This document shows positions 1 through 4,644 of a stretch of 7,172 nucleotides of DNA, piece by piece. This DNA comes from an uncultured Lachnospiraceae bacterium (GTDB taxonomy: Bacteria > Bacillota > Clostridia > Lachnospirales > Lachnospiraceae). The translations under genes were made by a program, and so were the position numbers. Where the stretch lies: assembly GCA_949051815.1 (NCBI GenBank), contig CARQVR010000061.1:1-7172 (forward strand). The letters run 5' to 3'. Below the pieces are notes generated by a model. It made no database searches. It was not told where the DNA came from and saw only the letters and a program-made list of their open reading frames with translations. Positions within the stretch are counted from its first letter, which is position 1. Each line of letters opens with the position of its first letter.

Positions 1-376
1 TGCCGCCGCCGATCGGCAGACCTGTCAGGGAATTTTTGAAAATCTGCTCAAAGCCGAGGAATTTGATGATGCCCAGATTTACGGAAGGATGGAAACGCAA
101 GCCTCCCTTGTAAGGACCAATCGCGCTGTTGAACTGCACGCGGAACCCGTTATTTACCTGCACCTGTCCCTTGTCATCCACCCACGGAACACGGAACTGC
201 ACGATTCTCTCCGGAACTGTCAGACGCTCTAAAAGCGCATCCTTTCTGTAAGCATCCTCGTCCGCCTCGATCACGACGCGCAGAGACTCAAGTACTTCCT
301 TCACGGCCTGATGGAACTCGGGCTGCGCGGGATTCTTCGCTACAACTAACTCGTAAACCTCATCAACATATGACAT
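1..376 (-). CDS. gdhA: NADP-type glutamate dehydrogenase, N-terminal part (runs off window)
   Basis: Glutamate dehydrogenase interconverts 2-oxoglutarate plus ammonium and glutamate in the cytoplasm and is a main entry point for nitrogen. Only the first 125 codons are present; the gene continues past base 1. The visible part is the substrate-binding N-terminal domain. Residues 86-92 read IGPYKGG, followed by LRFHPSVNLGIIKFLGFEQ, the family signature around the glutamate-binding lysine (K90). The fragment stops at LTGLPIGGG (residues 118-125), just before the catalytic-lysine segment of the family. The start at 374-376 is chosen because an AAGGAGG site lies nine bases upstream and a good promoter precedes it. 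The NADP preference is inferred from similarity to the hexameric bacterial GdhA type and cannot be tested here, since the nucleotide-binding domain is outside the window. Confidence 0.96.
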   Translation of the reverse strand, partial: MSYVDEVYELVVAKNPAQPEFHQAVKEVLESLRVVIEADEDAYRKDALLERLTVPERIVQFRVPWVDDKGQVQVNNGFRVQFNSAIGPYKGGLRFHPSVNLGIIKFLGFEQIFKNSLTGLPIGGG

Positions 377-385
377 TGTGTTATT

Positions 386-392
386 CCTCCTT
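386..392 (-). promoter_or_regulatory. Ribosome binding site of gdhA
   Basis: The minus strand reads AAGGAGG, a full match to the anti-Shine-Dalgarno complement, with a nine-base spacer before the ATG at 374-376. It fixes the gdhA start. Confidence 0.9.
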
Positions 393-396
393 CTTG

Positions 397-406
397 CTTG
401 TATACA
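397..406. promoter_or_regulatory. Operator-like copy of CTTGTATACA in the gdhA leader
   Basis: The plus strand reads CTTGTATACA, identical to bases 521-530 on the other side of the gdhA promoter. Its TGTATACA core is palindromic. It would lie about 6-15 bases downstream of the predicted transcription start, a position where a bound protein could block early elongation. The TTGT-AT-ACAA pattern resembles operators of GntR/FadR-type repressors, but no regulator is encoded here, so function is inferred only. Confidence 0.4.
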
Positions 407-418
407 TTACCACGTACA

Positions 419-447
419 ATTATAGTATGTCACATGGAAATTCACAA
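419..447 (-). promoter_or_regulatory. Sigma-A type promoter of gdhA
   Basis: On the minus strand a -35 box TTGTGA (442-447) is separated by exactly 17 bases from a perfect -10 box TATAAT (419-424). The predicted start of transcription is near base 412, giving a leader of roughly 36 nt before the gdhA ATG. Confidence 0.8.
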
Positions 448-498
448 GACAATTTAGCGAATTAAAGTGTAAAAATTTCCTCTGCATTTTTAATATAT

Positions 499-531
499 AT
501 TGTACAATAATACCAAAATACTTGTATACAA
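499..531. promoter_or_regulatory. Pair of GTAC/GTATAC palindromes upstream of the gdhA promoter
   Basis: Two perfect 10-bp palindromes, ATTGTACAAT (499-508) and TTGTATACAA (522-531), lie 50-90 bases upstream of the -35 box in an AT-rich stretch. The second repeats the motif found at 397-406; the two copies are 124 bp apart, close to a whole number of helical turns. The remainder of the intergenic region (377-583) shows no gene and no clear terminator for the preceding gene. Binding by a dimeric regulator is an inference. Confidence 0.4.
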
Positions 532-583
532 AGTAACGGCAATCACACGTTCTCTGCTGAAAACTACGATTTCCGAAGCGGTT

Positions 584-1015
584 TTACAGATATTCCTTAA
601 GTTTCTCAATGCTCTTTTCCTCAAAGTCCATCAGTTCCTTCGCCAGTTCCACCGTTTCATCTGTGGCAAGACCGTTGTGTTTTAAGCTCTTCCACATGCT
701 GGTGATCCCTCTGTTGCTGCCCTGAATCATCATTTCCGCCAGATGCTCCGTGCTGACATTAAAGGCCGTGTTCGCATGTATGCTGCCTTTGAGCATCATT
801 TCCCCGATCTGGCTGCCGCGGTACCCCTCTCCGTCCTGCTGTAAAATCTGATCCAGCGCACGATTATGGATGTCCGCATAGTGCAGGGACTGTCGGGACA
901 ATGTGATAGAAAAATCATCGTTTCCGATCTTATCCAGAATCGTATCAATCGCCGTCATTCCCATCTGTGTATTTTTCTGTATTTCCTTCAATACCATCTC
1001 GTCGTCATGTTTCAT
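584..1015 (-). CDS. Small helical protein of unknown function
   Basis: I do not recognise this 143-residue protein. It has no signal peptide, membrane segment or cysteine, so it is probably cytoplasmic. It is rich in Met, Glu, Lys and Leu and looks almost wholly alpha-helical. Two stretches resemble each other: GEMMLKGSIHANTAFN (71-86) and AEMMIQGSNRGITSMW (93-108), which suggests an internal duplication of a helix pair. Several His and Glu residues (H45, H50, H80, H91, E72, E94) recur along the helices, so a four-helix bundle of ferritin-like type is possible, but this is a guess from spacing. The start is well supported by AAGGAAGGAG about nine bases upstream. It sits between the SH3b gene's terminator and the gdhA promoter. 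No convincing promoter or terminator of its own is visible. Confidence 0.8.
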   Translation of the reverse strand: MKHDDEMVLKEIQKNTQMGMTAIDTILDKIGNDDFSITLSRQSLHYADIHNRALDQILQQDGEGYRGSQIGEMMLKGSIHANTAFNVSTEHLAEMMIQGSNRGITSMWKSLKHNGLATDETVELAKELMDFEEKSIEKLKEYL

Positions 1016-1031
1016 GGATCGTGGCTCCTTC

Positions 1032-1079
1032 CTTCTTTATTGTCTCCCTGCTTCACTGTCTCCTTAATTCACTGTCCTC
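1032..1079 (-). repeat. Three imperfect 16-bp purine-rich tandem repeats before the small gene
   Basis: Read on the minus strand, three consecutive 16-mers run GAGGACAGTGAATTAA (1064-1079), GGAGACAGTGAAGCAG (1048-1063) and GGAGACAATAAAGAAG (1032-1047). Neighbouring units match at 11 and 13 of 16 positions. Each unit carries a GGAG-like, Shine-Dalgarno-like core, and the true ribosome binding site AAGGAAGGAG follows at once. They fill almost the whole space between the upstream terminator and the start codon at 1015. Confidence 0.6.
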
Positions 1080-1100
1080 TCCTTACTCTGCTTTTCCGAG

Positions 1101-1133
1101 AAAAAACAGATGAGGGTAGATATCCTCATCTGT
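1101..1133 (-). terminator. Intrinsic terminator of the SH3b gene
   Basis: On the minus strand a perfect 10-bp stem, ACAGATGAGG (1124-1133) with CCTCATCTGT (1106-1115), encloses an 8-nt loop and runs into six T residues. It lies 36 bases after the stop of the SH3b gene. Confidence 0.92.
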
Positions 1134-1168
1134 CTAGTCTTTCCGTTTTATATGGTTTTAATCAGATT

Positions 1169-2464
1169 TTACTCTACAAACTCCGATTTTACATAAGCGG
1201 TCTGGCCGTTATACTTAATCTTAGTCCAGCCGTCGGCCTGTTTCATAATTACGTCAAAAGTTTCACCCATATAGGCAGTCGCTATTTTCTCTGAGTTCTC
1301 GCTTGCGCCGCTGCGGATTCTGACGGTTTCCTTAACCCTCACCTTACCGTTTGCCGCCCCGGAATTATCGCTGTTGTCAGCCTGTTCCTGCGTATCTTCT
1401 TCCTCCCCGTCTCCGGTCTGCTCCTCATCGGATGCCGCCATCGTCTCGGAAGGTTCCAGAAAATCACTCTTGATAAATGCTTCGCCGTCTTCGTATTTAA
1501 TCTTACTCCAGCCGTTGCCCTTCTCTTCCAGAAGCTCAAATTCGTCTCCCACAGCCGCCTTGCCGAGCTTATCAGCCGTCTCGCTGTCGGAAGTCCTTAT
1601 ATTAACCACATCCGTCGTCTTTACCTTGGTAACGACCTCGACAGGCTCCTCTTCTCCGGTTTCCTCATGCGTTTCTTCCTCTGTCTCTTCCTCTTCCGGC
1701 TCCTCGCTCTCCTCCGCACGCGCCAGCGCCTCGCCTACGTTCTTCTCGATTTCTTCCCGCAGTTCCAAGAGGAAATCAGCCAGTTGGGGGTCTTCCACCA
1801 CCATTTTGTTGTAGGCCTCAGCCGCCTTATTGTTCAGATCAATCACATCAGCCTGTAACTGGATCTCACGCATGTAATGCAGCTCGTTATCGCTCTCGTC
1901 GCCATCCTCATTGATGTAGAGTTCTCCGTCCTCGTTGGTGCACACATAATATGTCCGCATACCGGGAATCGGCTTATCATAATCATGGAACTTTAACTCC
2001 GCGTAAACATAGGCAATATAAGTGCCTTCCTTCGGCCCTGCCTTGGTATAAATCTCCAATGGCGGATAAGAATCAATATATTTACTGGTCTCCGCGGCTC
2101 TCAGGATCTCCGTCGCATCCATATAATAGACCAGCTTCTCCATGATGGCCGTATCGCCATCCACCATCGCCTTATAGTAGACGTCAAATAACTCGTTAAT
2201 CCCCGGAACGGCATCTTTCTCCAAAGGCACCTCCGGCACGTTAAGCAGCACGTCGTCCTCCTCTGCATTTACTTCCGGCGCAACCGCCGTTTGCTCCTGC
2301 TCCACTTTCCGCTTATTCGCCTGAATCGCTATCACAATCGTCAAAGCCACGCAGGCCACTAATATAACGGGAAGAACAATTTTAGAATATCGCACCAGCC
2401 AGTTTTTAAACGCCTCAGACTTAGCTTTCAGCCCCTCCCATATTGTATTGTTCGTCGTATTCAT
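1169..2464 (-). CDS. Membrane-anchored protein with two bacterial SH3 (SH3b) domains
   Basis: This 431-residue protein has a short cytoplasmic N-terminus and one membrane helix at about 29-47 (IVLPVILVACVALTIVIAI). A mixed alpha/beta domain at roughly 85-225 follows, resembling NTF2-like folds but not assigned. Then come a glutamate-rich linker (251-273) and two SH3b domains at about 281-337 and 374-431. The SH3b copies share V-IR-[ST], G--[FV]-[LV], GW[ST]KIKY and [FY][IV]KS[DE]F[LV]E, and the duplication shows at DNA level too (around 1200-1235 and 1490-1520). A Ser/Asp/Glu-rich spacer separates them. SH3b domains usually bind cell-wall peptides, so an outward-facing wall-associated role is likely, but no catalytic domain is present. 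The ATG has GGAGGAG upstream. A tRNA terminator hairpin ends about 20 bases before the start and no separate promoter is visible. Confidence 0.9.
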   Translation of the reverse strand: MNTTNNTIWEGLKAKSEAFKNWLVRYSKIVLPVILVACVALTIVIAIQANKRKVEQEQTAVAPEVNAEEDDVLLNVPEVPLEKDAVPGINELFDVYYKAMVDGDTAIMEKLVYYMDATEILRAAETSKYIDSYPPLEIYTKAGPKEGTYIAYVYAELKFHDYDKPIPGMRTYYVCTNEDGELYINEDGDESDNELHYMREIQLQADVIDLNNKAAEAYNKMVVEDPQLADFLLELREEIEKNVGEALARAEESEEPEEEETEEETHEETGEEEPVEVVTKVKTTDVVNIRTSDSETADKLGKAAVGDEFELLEEKGNGWSKIKYEDGEAFIKSDFLEPSETMAASDEEQTGDGEEEDTQEQADNSDNSGAANGKVRVKETVRIRSGASENSEKIATAYMGETFDVIMKQADGWTKIKYNGQTAYVKSEFVE

Positions 2465-2481
2465 GAAACTCCTCCAGTCTC

Positions 2482-2519
2482 AAAATTTCCGGGACAATAT
2501 CAGCGTATCGTCCCGGAAA
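2482..2519 (-). terminator. Strong hairpin terminator after tRNA-Arg, at the SH3b gene's doorstep
   Basis: On the minus strand a 14-bp stem with one G-U pair (outer arms TTTCCGGGAC and GTCCCGGAAA) closes a 6-nt loop and is followed by TTTTG. The stem lies at 2486-2519 and the T run at 2482-2485. It starts 12 nt after the tRNA and ends 17 nt before the SH3b start codon, with the ribosome binding site in between. It can serve as the tRNA terminator, an attenuating leader of the SH3b gene, or both. Confidence 0.8.
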
Positions 2520-2531
2520 CCCATAACTCTA

Positions 2532-2603
2532 TGCACCCGACAGGACTCGAACCTGCATCAAAGGCGTCGGAGGCCTACGTTTTATCCATTAGACTACGGG
2601 TGC
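2532..2603 (-). tRNA. tRNA-Arg, anticodon CCG
   Basis: The 72-nt minus-strand sequence folds as a full cloverleaf. The seven-pair acceptor stem is GCACCCG with CGGGTGC, the D arm contains GG in its loop, and the T arm is GCAGG-TTCGAGT-CCTGT. The anticodon loop CTCCGAC places CCG after T33, reading the arginine codon CGG. A20 in the D loop, an arginine identity base, is present. The first anticodon-stem pair is a T-T mismatch and one D-stem pair is C-A. The discriminator base is A and no CCA end is encoded, so CCA must be added by nucleotidyltransferase. It has its own promoter (2670-2698). Confidence 0.95.
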
Positions 2604-2610
2604 CCGCCTC

Positions 2611-2663
2611 GATGTAACATACTTTTTTTGCAGCCAGTAAAATTGTTACAAATTTGTTACATC
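2611..2663 (-). other. Self-complementary 5' leader of the tRNA-Arg transcript
   Basis: On the minus strand GATGTAACA (2655-2663) is perfectly complementary to TGTTACATC (2611-2619), across a 35-nt AU-rich loop that contains a second GTAACA copy. The predicted transcription start falls at about 2663, so the primary transcript would begin with the stem, and the mature tRNA begins seven bases after it. Confidence 0.5.
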
Positions 2664-2669
2664 TCCTGT

Positions 2670-2698
2670 ATCATACCGCAAGCGGGCACACTTGTCAA
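2670..2698 (-). promoter_or_regulatory. Near-consensus promoter of tRNA-Arg
   Basis: The minus strand shows a perfect -35 box TTGACA (2693-2698), a 17-base spacer and the -10 box TATGAT (2670-2675). The -35 box lies within the short palindrome ACTTGACAAGT and only 11 bases beyond the stop codon of the DUF5688 gene; no terminator separates the two. Confidence 0.9.
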
Positions 2699-2708
2699 GT
2701 AATCGCGC

Positions 2709-3596
2709 CTAAGAAATAATTTCCTCAATTTCCGAATTATTTCGGCAATAGCGATAAAGCCCGTAAGAAAGCACCTCTTCGGGTTCTACCTGCGTCCTGT
2801 TGACCTCCTCCACCATCTGTCTGTAAAAGTCATATTCCCTGACATGATCATCGGGTATCAGCAGCACTTCGTGGATCGAACTTGGCAAAATTAAAAGATC
2901 GCATCCAAAACGTTCTGCCAGCCGCCCAATCTTTTCTGAGTACAGCATCGCCGAAGCGCCGAAACGTTTTTCCTGATTTGTCAGCACATACATCGGCGCT
3001 GCATCATCTTCCCGCACGCTGACCCCCGTCATCTCCGAAATCAGTTCCCGCATGGAAACCAAATGTTCCGGCAGTCCCCGTTTCGTATTGTATCTGGCCG
3101 TCCGGTAAAGAGATTCCGCATTCTGTTTCCACATCAGCATATGCTGCCTTTTGATCGTAATAGAACCGCCCTCTACCATATCATCCTCCAGCGCATAGTA
3201 GAACACAATCGCCAGATCATGCCATCTCAGATGAGGCGCGTCCCGCAAAAACTTTTTATTCTTTTCAAAGCTGACCAGCTTATAGAAGACTCTGTCTTTC
3301 ACCTTACTATAATCACGAAAAAAATCCATGTCCAGATCCAGCGCCATGGACTGTTCCTCATGGCAGTTGATGATCCGCTCCACAAGAATGCCGAGCCGCT
3401 CGCCCTCCAGATATTCCTGATAAAGTCCCTCCAGATAGATCGTCGGGAAGATACTGTCCTCCTGTCTTGTTATGGCTATTCCCGTCTGCTCCACACCGTT
3501 GTTTTTGGTCACACGAAGCACTCTGATCTCATAGGCGTCCCCCATTCTTTCCTGCAACAAATCCACAATACTGTCTACAAATTTCTGAAATCCCAT
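2709..3596 (-). CDS. DUF5688 family protein
   Basis: This 295-residue protein, starting MGFQKFVDSI, has no signal peptide or membrane segment. Its N-terminal part (VTKNNGVEQTGIAI at about 29-42, PTIYLEGLYQEYLEG at 51-65) and its C-terminal part (MYVLTNQEKRFGASAMLY at 202-219, LLILPSSIHEVLLIP at 234-248) match what I know of DUF5688, a family of unknown function common in Lachnospiraceae. The open frame extends another 35 codons upstream to 3701. I reject that part because it is translated 118-bp repeat and has no ribosome binding site, whereas the ATG at 3594-3596 has AGAGGA five bases before it. No promoter is obvious; the repeat block lies immediately upstream. The tRNA-Arg promoter follows the stop directly. 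Molecular role is unknown. Confidence 0.85.
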   Translation of the reverse strand: MGFQKFVDSIVDLLQERMGDAYEIRVLRVTKNNGVEQTGIAITRQEDSIFPTIYLEGLYQEYLEGERLGILVERIINCHEEQSMALDLDMDFFRDYSKVKDRVFYKLVSFEKNKKFLRDAPHLRWHDLAIVFYYALEDDMVEGGSITIKRQHMLMWKQNAESLYRTARYNTKRGLPEHLVSMRELISEMTGVSVREDDAAPMYVLTNQEKRFGASAMLYSEKIGRLAERFGCDLLILPSSIHEVLLIPDDHVREYDFYRQMVEEVNRTQVEPEEVLSYGLYRYCRNNSEIEEIIS

Positions 3597-3633
3597 ATTT
3601 TCCTCTTTCCCATTCTCTCCGGACATAACTGGA

Positions 3634-3751
3634 TTTCTGACTCTGTTCCCGCATAAGCAGATTCGAGATGCTTCGCATCTCTCATTCGCGTTGCTCGTCA
3701 TAAATCGTCACCGACAGTCTTACATGCAAGCATGTATCCTGTCTGTGCCGC
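3634..3751. repeat. 118-bp structured repeat, copy A
   Basis: Copy A begins TTTCTGACTCTG and is directly followed by copy B with the same 118-bp period. The first 70 positions match copy B at 64 sites; the whole unit matches at about 87 of 118. It contains the 12-mer CGCATAAGCAGA (3650-3661). A 7-bp hairpin, GAGATGC with GCATCTC around TTC, lies at 3665-3681. A second hairpin, TACATG-CAAG-CATGTA, lies at 3721-3736. It is non-coding: frames across it only give low-complexity shadow peptides. Confidence 0.85.
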
Positions 3752-3869
3752 TTTCTGACTCTGCCCCCGCATAAGCAGACTCAAGATGCTTCGCATCTTT
3801 CGTTCGCGTTGCTCGTCATAAGCCTTCCGATGTCTGCTTCCATGCAAGCATGGCGCAGCCTTCGGCAGT
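3752..3869. repeat. 118-bp structured repeat, copy B
   Basis: Copy B has exactly the same length as copy A. Its hairpins are AAGATGC with GCATCTT (3783-3799) and CCATG-CAAG-CATGG (3840-3853). Relative to copy A, one pair in each stem has changed on both sides (G-C to A-T, and A-T to C-G), so pairing is kept while sequence drifts. The last 48 positions are diverged except for the second hairpin. An additional small stem GCC-TTC-GGC lies near 3858-3866. Confidence 0.85.
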
Positions 3870-3892
3870 CTTCTGACTCTGCTTATGCGCGC
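3870..3892. repeat. Third repeat end, carrying the inverted 12-mer
   Basis: This begins like a third unit (CTTCTGACTCTG) but then reads TCTGCTTATGCG (3878-3889), the exact reverse complement of the 12-mer CGCATAAGCAGA found at 3650-3661 and 3768-3779. Copy B is therefore bounded by 12-bp inverted repeats about 110 bp apart, like the ends of a small mobile element or the closing stem of a large cruciform. It abuts the T run of the efp terminator with no gap. Confidence 0.75.
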
Positions 3893-3930
3893 AAAAAAAG
3901 ACAACATAGACTGGGAGTCTATATTGTCTT
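3893..3930 (-). terminator. Intrinsic terminator of efp
   Basis: On the minus strand a 15-bp stem with a single G-U pair (3898-3912 with 3916-3930), closed by a CCC loop, is followed by a run of seven T residues (3893-3899, overlapping the stem base). It starts 24 bases after the efp stop codon. Confidence 0.93.
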
Positions 3931-3954
3931 ATGGGCTTTGATTCATGTAATATT

Positions 3955-4512
3955 TTATACTCTGGACAGGTACTCGCCGGATCTGGTGTCGATCTTAATC
4001 TTCTCGCCGTTCTCCACAAAAAGCGGCACCATAACCTTCGCGCCAGTCTCCACGATAGCGGGCTTCGTCGCGCCGGTCGCGGTATCACCCTTAAATCCAG
4101 GCTCGGTATCGGTGATCTCCAGCTCTACAAACAGCGGCGGCTCAATTGCAAACACACTGCCGTTATAAGAACAGATCTTAACCATTTCGTTTTCCTTCAC
4201 GAATTTCAGAGCGTCGCCTACCGCCTCCGCATTCAATGCGATCTGGTCATAGGTTTCCACGTCCATGAAATTGAACAGGTCGCCGTCAGAATATAAATAC
4301 TGCATGTCCTTTCTGTCAATACGTGCCTGTGGGAATTTCTCAGTGGGACGGAAGCTCTTTTCCACCACACCGCCATTGATGATGTTTTTCAGCTTCGTTC
4401 TGACAAAAGCTGCGCCTTTGCCCGGTTTTACATGCTGAAACTCAATTATCTGATAAACATTACCCTCCATCTCGACGGTAATGCCGTTTCTGAAATCACC
4501 CGCTGATACCAT
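3955..4512 (-). CDS. efp: Translation elongation factor P
   Basis: EF-P binds the ribosome between the P and E sites and promotes peptide bond formation at proline stretches. The 185 residues match the usual length. The N-terminal KOW-like domain is at about 1-62, the middle OB domain at about 65-125 and the C-terminal OB domain at about 129-185. The loop HVKPGKGAAF (27-36) places K32 at the position of the modifiable lysine of E. coli EF-P. The C-terminal domain has the typical GATKPAIVETGAKVMVPLF-type signature and ends with DTRSGEYLSRV. The start is supported by AGGAGG about ten bases upstream. It follows the aroQ gene on the same strand, 132 bases away, with a candidate promoter between. 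In many Firmicutes a pepP-type peptidase lies between aroQ and efp; none is present here. No EF-P modification gene is visible in the window. Confidence 0.98.
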   Translation of the reverse strand: MVSAGDFRNGITVEMEGNVYQIIEFQHVKPGKGAAFVRTKLKNIINGGVVEKSFRPTEKFPQARIDRKDMQYLYSDGDLFNFMDVETYDQIALNAEAVGDALKFVKENEMVKICSYNGSVFAIEPPLFVELEITDTEPGFKGDTATGATKPAIVETGAKVMVPLFVENGEKIKIDTRSGEYLSRV

Positions 4513-4555
4513 ATTTCTATCTCCTCCTAAGCTTTCACAAATATAATTCTTTTCT

Positions 4556-4584
4556 AGTTTATACTAAAAAAATCTATTTTTCAA
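4556..4584 (-). promoter_or_regulatory. Candidate promoter of efp
   Basis: On the minus strand TTGAAA (4579-4584) is followed after 17 AT-rich bases by TAAACT (4556-4561), embedded in AGTATAAACTAG. The -10 box matches four of six consensus positions. TATAAA, offset by two bases, is an alternative with a short spacer. No terminator separates it from aroQ, so efp could also be read from the aro operon. Confidence 0.5.
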
Positions 4585-4644
4585 CCTCTTTTCTTAAAAA
4601 ACCTAACATTTCAGCCCGCGCCGTATGAACCGGTCAAACGGTTT

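Noticed and set aside
571..586. CCGCTTCGG stem at the stop of the small gene as a terminator
   Set aside because: Only three base pairs and no T run.
1374..1814. Serine-rich plus-strand frame opposite the SH3b gene
   Set aside because: The serine runs are the complement of the Glu/Asp-rich linker codons (GAG/GAA read as CTC/TTC and shifted), a composition artefact.
3634..3892. CRISPR-like direct repeats
   Set aside because: The period is 118 bp with no spacers, only two full units, and no cas genes nearby.
3698..4088. Two minus-strand frames across the repeats and the end of efp
   Set aside because: They are translations of the 118-bp repeat and the terminator, out of frame with efp, and lack supported starts.
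4628..4643. Hairpin AACCG-CGGTT right after aroQ as a terminator
   Set aside because: The stem has only five pairs and no T run follows, so it is not a convincing intrinsic terminator.
4513..4644. T-box or other riboswitch before aro/efp genes
   Set aside because: No T-box AGGGTGG-type motif or long conserved leader was seen; the aro operon's own leader lies outside the window.
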